Assembly (NCBI GenBank): GCA_000438115.1
Contig: FR903626.1
Coordinates: 32,094 to 47,471 of the forward strand
Reading direction: 5' to 3'
DNA length: 15,378 nucleotides
Origin: Prevotella sp. CAG:617
GTDB lineage: Bacteria; Bacteroidota; Bacteroidia; Bacteroidales; Bacteroidaceae
The first letter of the stretch is position 1. Every line of letters starts with the position of its first letter. Positions 1 to 7,041 of this stretch are shown one piece after another. The notes beneath the pieces were generated by a model that ran no database searches, was not told the origin of the DNA, and worked only from the letters and a program-made list of their open reading frames with translations. The position numbers were made by a program, and so were the translations under genes.

Positions 1-928
1 TGTCACGCCAAAGCTGCCAACCGTCACTGCCCTCAAACACAGCACCCTGTTGCCCAAAGCCCTCCTGCACCATGCGGTCAGTCTGCGCGGCATGAAAGCC
101 GTACGGCGCCAGCAGATGGTGAAGCAGCGTGCGGCCATAGGGCAACTGATGCAAGGCGTCGACCGAAAGGTCCATCTCTTCCCCATGCCGATGCACAATG
201 ACCTCATCGGCCAATAGCTGAAGCCGCTCTTGAGAGAGGGCATAAGCCTCGTCAAGATAGGCAATGGTCTGCTGCAAAGTCTGGTCAACAGCCGGATTCA
301 ACTTCCGCAACAGGGGCAACACCTCCAGCCGCACCACGTTGCGCTTGACATCGGGCACGAAGTTGGTGACGTCCGTCACGTAAGGCTGCTGCAAGTCCTT
401 CAGATACTGCTCGATATTCTCCCGACTGACATCCAGAAGCGGACGGACAATGCTCCCCTCGCGCCGATAGCGCATGGCCGTCAACCCTTTCAGGCCTGAA
501 CCGCGCACCAGGTTCAGAAGCATAGTTTCCACATTGTCATCGCGATGGTGTGCCACGGCCGTAACGGCATAATGATGCGCCTTCATCAGACGAGCAAAAA
601 ACGCATAGCGTAAGTCACGTGCCGCCATCTCCACGCTGACCCGACGCTTCCGGGCCTCTTGCAGGGTCTGAAAGCGGGCTACGTGGAGCGTGACGCCAAG
701 CTGCTCACACAGCTGCCGCACAAACGTTTCGTCGTGGTCGGAAGCCTCACCGCGCAGGCCGAAATTACAATGAGCCGCAGCACACGGGTAGCCCAGTTGC
801 AACAGCACGCGCAACAGGGCCACCGAATCGGCTCCGCCGCTCAGCGCCACCAAAGGCCGTTCGCCCGGCTTGAGCAACTGATGCTTGCGTATAGTTTCGG
901 CCACCCGATTGACAAATAATTTTTCCAT
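1..928 (-). CDS. tilS: tRNA(Ile)-lysidine synthase TilS (C-terminal end beyond window)
   Basis: This cytosolic enzyme uses ATP to attach lysine to C34 of the CAU-anticodon tRNA-Ile so that it reads AUA; it is essential in most bacteria. The frame is open from the ATG at 928 to the window edge, giving 309 residues without a stop, so the gene is partial at its 3' end. It begins MEKLFVNRVAETIRKHQ. The PP-loop ATP-pyrophosphatase motif SGGADS is at residues 30-35. Further family signatures follow: AHHRDDNVETMLL, RGSGLKGL, RPLLDV, and DVTN...KRNVVR, which matches the usual D-x-x-N...RN-x-R block. The central substrate-binding region comes next and the C-terminal domain is cut off. It lies 33 bases downstream of the radical SAM gene and is probably the last gene seen of a four-gene transcript. 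Identification is firm; only the C-terminus is unseen. Confidence 0.95.
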   Translation of the reverse strand, partial: MEKLFVNRVAETIRKHQLLKPGERPLVALSGGADSVALLRVLLQLGYPCAAAHCNFGLRGEASDHDETFVRQLCEQLGVTLHVARFQTLQEARKRRVSVEMAARDLRYAFFARLMKAHHYAVTAVAHHRDDNVETMLLNLVRGSGLKGLTAMRYRREGSIVRPLLDVSRENIEQYLKDLQQPYVTDVTNFVPDVKRNVVRLEVLPLLRKLNPAVDQTLQQTIAYLDEAYALSQERLQLLADEVIVHRHGEEMDLSVDALHQLPYGRTLLHHLLAPYGFHAAQTDRMVQEGFGQQGAVFEGSDGWQLWRD

Positions 929-961
929 TTCGCGCTATACTTCTTCGGTTTCCTTTTCAGC

Positions 962-1738
962 TTAATAAGAGGCTGAAGCCTTGATTCCGGCCTGCTCCAG
1001 CAATGTCATAATGCGGTTGAGTTCCTCGTGCGTAGCTTTGCGCAAATCATGGTCTGGAGTTTCTCGGTCAATAGTATAAATCATCACTTGCTGCGGCTGT
1101 ATCTGCCTGACGGCCTCCAGCCACGGCAGCACGTACTGGTCGGACGTATTGTCCACGTCAATCCCCTTAAAGCTTCCCTTCATGAACATGGTCTGCACAA
1201 TCACGTGCCCTTTGTAGGACTTGAGCGACTCGATAATGGCGTTGACGTCGTAAGCCCCCGTCGGCCGGTTGACCAGCTGAATGTATTCGGGCGAAATGGT
1301 GTCGAGCTTCAGGATATTATTGTCCACCTTCATCAGAGCGCGGTGTACGGCCGGCCGCATACTGAGCGTGGCATTGCTGAGCACGCTCACCTTGGCCTGC
1401 GGGCAATAAGTGTCGCGCAACCGGATGGTGTCGTCAATAATGCCTTCAAAATCAGGGTGAGCCGTCGGCTCGCCGTTTCCGGCAAAGGTCAGTACATCAG
1501 GATGTACACCCTCGGCATGCATCTGCTGCAGCTTGGCCGACAAAGCCTCGGCCACTTCCTCGCGAGTAGGACGCCGACTGGACGGACGCCGTTGGGCATT
1601 GAAACCGCACTCACAATAAATGCAATCAAAAGTACAGATTTTTCCGTCGGCCGGCATCAGATTGAGACCCAACGAAATGCCCAGGCGCCGGCTGTGAATG
1701 GGGCCAAATATGGGTGAAGGATAAATTACGGTTGACAT
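962..1738 (-). CDS. Radical SAM protein, COG0731 / TYW1-like family
   Basis: A 258-residue radical SAM enzyme. The CX3CX2C motif for the [4Fe-4S] cluster is C35, C39 and C42 (CTFDCIYC), with an extra Cys at 44, giving the CIYCECG pattern usual in COG0731. GNGEPT (residues 88-92 region) is the SAM-binding GGE-like motif. The N-terminal IFGPIHSRRLGISLG is the hallmark opening of this family, which is why I choose the ATG at 1738. The frame is open further upstream to 1987, but that stretch lies inside the preceding protease gene and does not resemble the family. Archaeal and eukaryotic TYW1 relatives make wyosine in tRNA-Phe. Bacterial members such as this one lack the flavodoxin domain and have no settled reaction, so the substrate is unknown. 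The start is 7 bases after the protease stop and tilS follows after 33 bases. A tRNA-related role next to tilS is attractive but only inferred. Confidence 0.88.
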   Translation of the reverse strand: MSTVIYPSPIFGPIHSRRLGISLGLNLMPADGKICTFDCIYCECGFNAQRRPSSRRPTREEVAEALSAKLQQMHAEGVHPDVLTFAGNGEPTAHPDFEGIIDDTIRLRDTYCPQAKVSVLSNATLSMRPAVHRALMKVDNNILKLDTISPEYIQLVNRPTGAYDVNAIIESLKSYKGHVIVQTMFMKGSFKGIDVDNTSDQYVLPWLEAVRQIQPQQVMIYTIDRETPDHDLRKATHEELNRIMTLLEQAGIKASASY

Positions 1739-1745
1739 AGCAAAA

Positions 1746-3659
1746 TTATTTTTTAATTGCGCGGGACCGAAGTATTTTCCGTCCCTTATCGGAAATGACA
1801 ATGCCGGAAGTTCCGGGTCGAACCCGCCGCCCCTGCACGTCATAAAAAGTTTCATTTTCAGGCGCAGCCGACACATGAGGCAGCCCCACGGCCGACGACG
1901 TGGTAAAGGTAAGCTGCCGCACGGGATTCCACGGACAGCGCACCCAAAGGGTATATTGTGTGGAGGGCTTAAGGTGACGGAACACAACGGTATCCGTCAA
2001 TGTACAGCCGGGAGCCAAGTTCAGGTAGCGCATCAGGCGCTCGTCGGTATTAAACAAGGTTTGCGTGCCCTCAAAAAGGCTGTACACTACCTCGTTGCCG
2101 GCCCATCCGGCTTCTGCGGCATTGCTGACAGGCTGGATGATGACCACACTGTCAGCTGAAGCCTGCACCACCGTATTCCCGAAATCAAGTTGCGCACCCG
2201 GTGTGCGCAGCACGTCAGCCGTTTGCCGGAAAATAACGATACTGTCGTCCGGCGTCAGGCTCAGCACGCGCCGCCCCGGTGTCTGAAAGCGGCAGCGCAG
2301 CGTTACCCTGGCCGTGACACCTGCCGCCAACCGTACGCCGCCCAATGCCACGCATTCCGCCTGCTCAAAGTCCAAAGTGTCCGCCTCGGCAGCAGAATAC
2401 AACGCCAGCGGAGTAGTCAAGGCCTGCAGGGAAGTGTTGGTTACTGTCAGCTGTGCCGTAACGTAATCATTCAAATCCGGCTGACGCAGAAAGCAGAGCG
2501 AATCCACCCGCAATTCCCGCCCGGTGCGAGCCACTTCGGTCGGCCGGGTGCCTGCCGGTACACTGTCGGGACACAGCAGCAGGGCCTCCTGATTGCAATA
2601 GAAGCCCAAATTCTCAGGGTTCGGCTCCTCCACCGGACCAAACGGCCACAATATTTCCCAGGCAAAATAGCCGTCGTAAGCACCGTCATAGCCCCAGTTT
2701 ACGTGAAACAGACCCGAGGCATCCTGCCCGTCCAGCACAAAGGCATGCCCCTGTATCAGCCCCGTATAACCCGTATAAAGCACGGGGCGACCGGCTTCAA
2801 TTTCTGTGCGCATCATCCGCTCCCAGTCGGCCGGTGTATACCGATAGCTGTCAACATAGCGCACATCCTTGTAGCCCAATACGCGACGGACAGCAACTTC
2901 CAGCGGACGAATCTGCGCACCCGAAGCCTCCAGCCCCCAATTCATACCTGCCATCATGCCGCACCAGAGCGAAAGGTCTGCCACGGCACGGGCCTCAGCC
3001 TCGCTATATGCTCCTTCAGCATAAATATCGCGTACATGAGCCCAATCAACAGGTGTACCGGCCGGTACACCCTCTACCACATAGTGCGGCGTTTCAATGC
3101 GCGCCAGCGAGTCCTGCAACTGCGCCGGCTGGCGGTAATAGGTCAGAATCTGCTCCAACGCCGTAGCTACGCAGCCGGTCAGACAGCGCTGCGTGCTGGT
3201 GCCCTCTTCCGTCGTATAATACGGACACGAAAGGTTGTAGGGAGCCGATTGCCCACGCACGCTCTGCAAGAGAGGCGGAACTACGGGATAGGATTCCCGC
3301 ACCTCAGCTTCGGCAACAACACCATTCAGGTCACCATATTGCATCAAAGCCGTATGCAGCGCCTCCGGCATGGGGCGGAGGCCCGAGCGGCCATACCCCA
3401 TCACGGCCGCCGTACGTGCATGAAGCAGGACAAAAGCACCGTCACCGCGCTGCACCCGATAAACGGCACGCCAGCGCACGGCGTTTACTCCTTCCTCACT
3501 ACGGCGTACCACGGGTTGCGGATATTGGACCGAAAGCCATTGCCGCCCGATGCGACAGGCTTCGTCCGTCGTCAGCGACTGCGCCACGGCGGTCAGTTGC
3601 AGCAGGCAGGTCGCCAAGGCCACCCACCACGCGCGCCAACCTTTGTGTGGTTTACACAT
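1746..3659 (-). CDS. Secreted C10 family cysteine protease (streptopain / interpain-like)
   Basis: A 637-residue secreted protease precursor. Residues 1-26 form a signal peptide (basic start, WWVALATCLLQL core, AVA-Q cleavage site). Residues about 27-140 look like the inhibitory propeptide. The papain-like C10 catalytic domain spans about 140-345. The nucleophile is Cys163 in TGCVATALEQ, the general base is His305 in GHAFVLDG, and HVNWGYDG at 319-326 is the downstream Asn/Trp block. The C-terminal half is beta-rich, Ig-like in appearance, and ends in FYDVQGRRV...GIVISDKGRKI, a tail common on exported Prevotella-type proteins. C10 proteases of oral and gut Bacteroidales degrade host proteins; the target here is unknown. 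The ATG overlaps the end of the upstream gene by 8 bases (ATGTGTAA), which suggests translational coupling. A 496-codon opposite-strand frame across it is a shadow. Confidence 0.9.
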   Translation of the reverse strand: MCKPHKGWRAWWVALATCLLQLTAVAQSLTTDEACRIGRQWLSVQYPQPVVRRSEEGVNAVRWRAVYRVQRGDGAFVLLHARTAAVMGYGRSGLRPMPEALHTALMQYGDLNGVVAEAEVRESYPVVPPLLQSVRGQSAPYNLSCPYYTTEEGTSTQRCLTGCVATALEQILTYYRQPAQLQDSLARIETPHYVVEGVPAGTPVDWAHVRDIYAEGAYSEAEARAVADLSLWCGMMAGMNWGLEASGAQIRPLEVAVRRVLGYKDVRYVDSYRYTPADWERMMRTEIEAGRPVLYTGYTGLIQGHAFVLDGQDASGLFHVNWGYDGAYDGYFAWEILWPFGPVEEPNPENLGFYCNQEALLLCPDSVPAGTRPTEVARTGRELRVDSLCFLRQPDLNDYVTAQLTVTNTSLQALTTPLALYSAAEADTLDFEQAECVALGGVRLAAGVTARVTLRCRFQTPGRRVLSLTPDDSIVIFRQTADVLRTPGAQLDFGNTVVQASADSVVIIQPVSNAAEAGWAGNEVVYSLFEGTQTLFNTDERLMRYLNLAPGCTLTDTVVFRHLKPSTQYTLWVRCPWNPVRQLTFTTSSAVGLPHVSAAPENETFYDVQGRRVRPGTSGIVISDKGRKILRSRAIKK

Positions 3660-4974
3660 CCTGCCCCTTGTGAGTCATAATATTCAACACGCGACGGTCG
3701 GTCTCGTTCATAGCGTCGGCCCCGATAGACACGAGGTTACGGATGGAGCGGTCAACATCGTCGTCAATAATGCCCTCCACAGGCGACACGCAGTTGCCCT
3801 GCATGGCCAGCATGGCTGACAACACGGCCGTGCTGACGCCCGTGGTCAGTTTGAGGGCGCAACTGGGTTTGGCGCCGTCGCAAATCATGCCGGTCAGATT
3901 GGCAATCATATTCTTCACGGCGTAGCACACCTCCCGGTAACCGCCGCCCATCAGATAAGTAATGCCGCAGCTCGAACCGGTAGACGCCACCACGCAGCCG
4001 CACAAGGCCGACAGGGCGCCCAAATTCTGCTTGACATAAATAGCCGTCAGGTGACTGAGCATCAGTGCCCGTAGCATTTCCTCGTGCGTATTGTGATTCT
4101 CCTGCGCAAACACCACCACAGGGTTGGTGGCACAAATGCCCTGGTTGCCACTTCCCGAATTGCTCATCACGGGAATTTTGGCTCCGGCCATACGCGCATC
4201 ACAAGCACAGGCCGTACTGGAAAGGATATGCAGGAAAATGCTGTCGCCCATCATGCCACGTCCCAGCGGACGGCTCAGGGCCTTGCCCAGGCAGTGACCG
4301 TAATTGCCTTGCAGCGACTGCTGCGCGGCCGACTCGTTCAGCTGTCGGGCCTCGTCAATAAACGCAATTTCTTCCAGTGGCGCAGTAGTTGCGAAGTCAA
4401 AAACTTTTTTCAGGGTCAACTGCACCTCAGTCTCCAGCTCGTCATCGTCTGACGAAGCCATGCCGTTTTGTGTAGAAACACCGAGCAAATCACTACCATC
4501 CTTTTCGAGACGTTCAAAACGGGTATGTTCATGGGCAATCACGGCCGTCACGCTATGCTGTAGCGTGCTGCACGTCACCTCTACATACAATTTGTCGGGA
4601 CAGAGATCCTTGAGGCTGATATGGATGCGGTCGCCTTCGACGTATCGTTTACCTGCCTCCACATGCTCTGGCTGCACATCGCGCAGCACCTCCAGCCCAT
4701 AGGCCGAACGCCCCACCAGGGCACCAAGGGCTATGGCAATCGGCAAACCTACCATCCCCGTTCCGGGAATACCCACACCCATAGCATTTTTCAGAATATT
4801 AGGACTGAGCCACACGTCAATACGCTGGGGACACTCGCCCAACTCCTCCGTAGCACGAGCCACTGCCAGCGCCACACACATAGGCTCCGTACAGCCAATA
4901 GCAGGCACCACCCAATGCTTCACCAAAGCAATAATGCGTTCTCTTTCGCTTTTCTCCAACATACTTTGAGTCAT
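3652..4974 (-). CDS. L-cysteine desulfidase-like protein, UPF0597 / CyuA family
   Basis: A 440-residue cytosolic protein of the UPF0597 (YhaM/CyuA) family, whose characterised members split L-cysteine to pyruvate, sulfide and ammonia with a [4Fe-4S] cluster; some relatives act on serine. GCTEP at 27-31 carries the conserved active-site Cys28. SNSGSGNQG at 271-279 is the family's Gly-rich motif. C325, C365 and C372 are spaced like the cluster cysteines I recall for the archaeal cysteine desulfidase, so they are the likely ligands. There is no signal peptide. I use the ATG at 4974 because a strong promoter lies just upstream; ATG at residue 5 is an alternative. It is the first gene of a four-gene unit, and its last 8 bases overlap the start of the C10 protease. 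Cysteine versus serine as substrate cannot be settled from sequence. Confidence 0.85.
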   Translation of the reverse strand: MTQSMLEKSERERIIALVKHWVVPAIGCTEPMCVALAVARATEELGECPQRIDVWLSPNILKNAMGVGIPGTGMVGLPIAIALGALVGRSAYGLEVLRDVQPEHVEAGKRYVEGDRIHISLKDLCPDKLYVEVTCSTLQHSVTAVIAHEHTRFERLEKDGSDLLGVSTQNGMASSDDDELETEVQLTLKKVFDFATTAPLEEIAFIDEARQLNESAAQQSLQGNYGHCLGKALSRPLGRGMMGDSIFLHILSSTACACDARMAGAKIPVMSNSGSGNQGICATNPVVVFAQENHNTHEEMLRALMLSHLTAIYVKQNLGALSALCGCVVASTGSSCGITYLMGGGYREVCYAVKNMIANLTGMICDGAKPSCALKLTTGVSTAVLSAMLAMQGNCVSPVEGIIDDDVDRSIRNLVSIGADAMNETDRRVLNIMTHKGQDV

Positions 4975-4990
4975 TTTTTTAATTTCCGTA

Positions 4991-5022
4991 CAAAGATACA
5001 GAAAGCATAGTGCAGAAGCAAA
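4991..5022 (-). promoter_or_regulatory. Bacteroidetes-type promoter for the cysteine desulfidase operon
   Basis: Read on the minus strand, TTTG (5022-5019), exactly 20 bases, then TATCTTTG (4998-4991). This is a full match to the Bacteroidetes sigma-ABfr consensus. Transcription should begin around 4984-4987, leaving a leader of only about 10 bases before the ATG at 4974. It is the best promoter in the window and probably serves all four genes down to tilS. Confidence 0.8.
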
Positions 5023-5024
5023 CA

Positions 5025-5039
5025 GAAAACGAAGTTTTC
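5025..5039. repeat. Short perfect inverted repeat upstream of the operon promoter
   Basis: GAAAAC, three bases, GTTTTC lies immediately upstream of the -33 element. It could be an operator or a weak hairpin at the end of the YdeI-family transcript. There is no T-run after it on the minus strand, so it is not a convincing terminator. The rest of 5040-5139 is AT-rich with nothing I can name. Confidence 0.35.
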
Positions 5040-5139
5040 AAAGTTTTACGTCTACACATTCTCTACCTAAATTATCTATAAGAATGAAACTATTTACAAT
5101 GAAAAGTTATCAATAATCTAATTCATCATCATATACTTT

Positions 5140-5712
5140 TTAGTGTAACAGCCTGCCATTATCATTCCATTCACCATACAAGATTCCATTTCGGGTATTT
5201 TCTATAAATTTGTCCAAACGTTTTCTGAAAAGTTCCTTGTCTCGTCTTTTTATCTGAATTGTATCAATCCGAACCCGTTTATACAAATCTGGGAAATTAC
5301 AAAAGTTTTTCCATACAATAGGATCTGATTGTAATTCATGAAGAATATCCATATCTATTTTAAAACCGACTTCTGACATATCAGGAAATACGCGTCTTCC
5401 TGCATCTGTCATTAAGCCTAATCGCTCCATCCTACGACACCTTTCTTTATTCAGTTCTGACCAAACACTTTTCGGTTTTCGTGGACATAACTTTTGAGCG
5501 GTCACATTTTCTGAAATTTTCTTAGTCGTACTATCAATCCAACCAAAACACATAGCTTCTTCCACAGCATCTATATACCCAAAAGTTCCATTTTCAACTG
5601 GACGCCCCCTCTTTACAATCACCCAACACTCTGTTTCTTTATCATAATTATGAATTAACCATTCCCTTAATTCTCCCCTTGATTTTGCTTTCAACAGATT
5701 ATGAATTTCCAT
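5140..5712 (-). CDS. YdeI/OmdA (OmpD-associated) family protein
   Basis: A 190-residue soluble protein. The N-terminal half carries the family pattern REWL...CWVIVKRGRP and AVEEAMCFGWIDS, followed by QKLCPRKPKSVWSELNKER. The C-terminal part (about 135-185, WKNFCNFPDLYKRVRIDTI...RRDKELFRKRLDKFI) matches the OmdA tail. Members are called bacteriocin-protection or OmpD-associated proteins after Salmonella/E. coli YdeI, but their biochemistry is poorly known, so I give no function. There is no signal peptide or membrane segment. The gene starts 20 bases after the amidase stop and may share its transcript. It stands out by composition: one 60-base line from 5161 has 20 G/C, against 42 of 60 in a line from 3541. 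This suggests recent acquisition. Confidence 0.85.
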   Translation of the reverse strand: MEIHNLLKAKSRGELREWLIHNYDKETECWVIVKRGRPVENGTFGYIDAVEEAMCFGWIDSTTKKISENVTAQKLCPRKPKSVWSELNKERCRRMERLGLMTDAGRRVFPDMSEVGFKIDMDILHELQSDPIVWKNFCNFPDLYKRVRIDTIQIKRRDKELFRKRLDKFIENTRNGILYGEWNDNGRLLH

Positions 5713-5732
5713 GATTTACCTCATTCCATATG

Positions 5733-6824
5733 CTATTTCACCTTTACCATCGTGATGGGCTGATCTTTGCTCACGTCAAGCAGAGCAGTCTGATACTTTA
5801 CTTTGTCAAATCGGATGGACTTCAAATCCAATTTCCGGATAGCACTGTTGCGCATGGTCCGATAATATATGGCCAGATTCTTCATGTCGGTAGCTGATGT
5901 CCATTGGGTAGCGCTCGGAATGTCTGCCGGTGTTTCACCTTCGGCAAACTCTATGCCCACCGGAATGTCAAAATTATTCAGAATTTGGAAGCACTGACGC
6001 ACGGTACCCTCTGCCGCCTGTTGTTTGGGAGCTGTGGCCTGATAAAACGCAGCCCGTACAAAGCGTGACGGAGGAGTTACATCACCCGGAATACCCAGGA
6101 AACCGCTGCCGGCACCAAACGAAGCCAGACTCATGCTGTCGAGCGTTTTGGCCTTGGCCGTACCGGGATACAGATTGACGTAGTTATTAAGGTTAGTGAG
6201 CTGCCACTCAAAGCCCGGCGAATTGGTCAGCACGCCCAGTTTGTTTTCAAACACATTCACTTTCCCGCCATCCGTAATCTCAACGACAATCTGACGGCCC
6301 GAAGACTCCGTAATACGCCAATGCACCGTAGAAGCGCGCGGGTCAATGGCTACTACATGCACATCCTTCAAGCCCTTAATGACCTCGTCCACGGTGCTGA
6401 AATTGCCCAGTATCCACGACACCAGCTGCAGGTCGGCAATACTCGTCTGCCGGTTGGCCTCGGCATAGTCCTCATACCGGCCGTAACCCGGAAAATAGAA
6501 CAGTCCGGCCGAAAGTCCCTTCTCGTTAAGCCCTTCGGCCACAAATTCCTCCTGTTCCACGGCCAGTCCTACATATCCGTATCGGGCCGTGAACTGCATG
6601 CCCTTTTTCTGTCCGCCGGGCACGTATGACTGCTGCGCATATCCGCGCGGCACTATGACATATTTGCTGTTGAGGTCGCTGCCGCCCCACTCTATGGTTC
6701 GGGCCGGAATGCTCGTGCCGTCGGCACTTTTCAGTGTGATACCCGTACAGGCTCCGGCCTGCTGCGTGGAAGATGCCATCAGGACCGCTGTGGCCAGCAT
6801 GGCAAATAGTTTAATCTTCATCAT
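5733..6824 (-). CDS. Choloylglycine hydrolase-family amidase (bile salt hydrolase / penicillin V acylase-like)
   Basis: A 363-residue exported Ntn hydrolase that cleaves linear C-N amide bonds; family members deconjugate bile salts or open penicillin V. Residues 1-25 are a signal peptide ending AGA, and removal would expose Cys26 (CTGITLKS), the N-terminal nucleophile. Other active-site positions are Arg42 (PARTIEW), Asn100 (GLNEKGLSAG), Asn201 (LTNSPGFEWQLTNL) and the Arg of PGDVTPPSRFVRAAF (about 254). The residue at the usual Asp position after Arg42 is Glu45. Length and motifs fit the periplasmic Bacteroidetes group. Substrate choice between conjugated bile acids, N-acyl amides and penicillin V cannot be read from this. 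ATG codons occur in tandem at 6824 and 6821. The YdeI-family gene follows after 20 bases. Confidence 0.9.
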   Translation of the reverse strand: MMKIKLFAMLATAVLMASSTQQAGACTGITLKSADGTSIPARTIEWGGSDLNSKYVIVPRGYAQQSYVPGGQKKGMQFTARYGYVGLAVEQEEFVAEGLNEKGLSAGLFYFPGYGRYEDYAEANRQTSIADLQLVSWILGNFSTVDEVIKGLKDVHVVAIDPRASTVHWRITESSGRQIVVEITDGGKVNVFENKLGVLTNSPGFEWQLTNLNNYVNLYPGTAKAKTLDSMSLASFGAGSGFLGIPGDVTPPSRFVRAAFYQATAPKQQAAEGTVRQCFQILNNFDIPVGIEFAEGETPADIPSATQWTSATDMKNLAIYYRTMRNSAIRKLDLKSIRFDKVKYQTALLDVSKDQPITMVKVK

Positions 6825-6875
6825 GGCTTACCATTTATTAAGTTTTCGTATCGTACAGGTGCGCCTGCCCTCCTC

Positions 6876-6889
6876 CCGTTCCCAAACGG
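6876..6889. repeat. Small hairpin in the amidase leader
   Basis: CCGTT, four bases, AACGG forms a perfect 5-bp stem in the stretch between the candidate promoter and the amidase ATG. A second small inverted repeat, CAGG-N4-CCTG, lies at 6856-6867. They could shape the mRNA leader; no riboswitch class is recognised. Confidence 0.3.
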
Positions 6890-6916
6890 ATTAGGAAAAC
6901 TGCCACCAATGTTACC

Positions 6917-6924
6917 CAAAAATA
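6917..6924 (-). promoter_or_regulatory. Candidate -7 element for the amidase gene
   Basis: TATTTTTG on the minus strand fits TAnnTTTG and lies about 93 bases before the amidase ATG, just past the terminator of the upstream gene. No good -33 TTG is found 19-21 bases further up, and the site sits in a T-rich stretch, so the match may be chance. Confidence 0.3.
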
Positions 6925-6925
6925 C

Positions 6926-6974
6926 AAAAAGGCCCGGTAAAAAAGCCCACTAAAGCGGATTTTTTTACCGGACC
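6926..6974 (-). terminator. Intrinsic terminator after nhaC
   Basis: On the minus strand a 14-base arm (6974-6961) pairs with 6944-6931, with only one G:T-type mismatch (GGTCCGGTAAAAAA with TTTTTTACCGGGCC). The 16-base loop can form an inner CCGC-TTTA-GTGG stem. A run of five T follows (6930-6926). This closes the fur-like/nhaC unit. The A/T-rich lower stem would let it work in both directions. Confidence 0.8.
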
Positions 6975-7041
6975 GTATGTTTTTCTGTTTCCGGGTGTAC
7001 CGAGCTACGGAATATAGCCCGAAGACTTCCCCCCCCTTATG

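Noticed and set aside
1028..1717. Plus-strand open frame of 229 codons opposite the radical SAM gene
   Set aside because: The radical SAM motifs are on the minus strand; this translation matches nothing and has no promoter.
1812..1832. GGGTCGAACCC-like sequence that also resembles a tRNA T-arm
   Set aside because: It is inside the 3' coding end of the C10 protease, with no cloverleaf around it.
1739..1987. Longer start for the radical SAM gene at 1987
   Set aside because: The extra 83 residues overlap the protease gene in another frame and do not resemble the family; MSTVIYPSPIFGP at 1738 does.
2190..3680. Long open frame of 496 codons on the plus strand
   Set aside because: It is the antisense shadow of the C10 protease in GC-rich DNA. 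Its translation is rich in R, Q and H, with no domain, and the protease frame has clear catalytic motifs.
7029..7036. Run of eight G (minus strand) closely after the nhaC stop, as a phase-variable tract
   Set aside because: It lies outside any coding region and promoter, so length change would have no visible effect.
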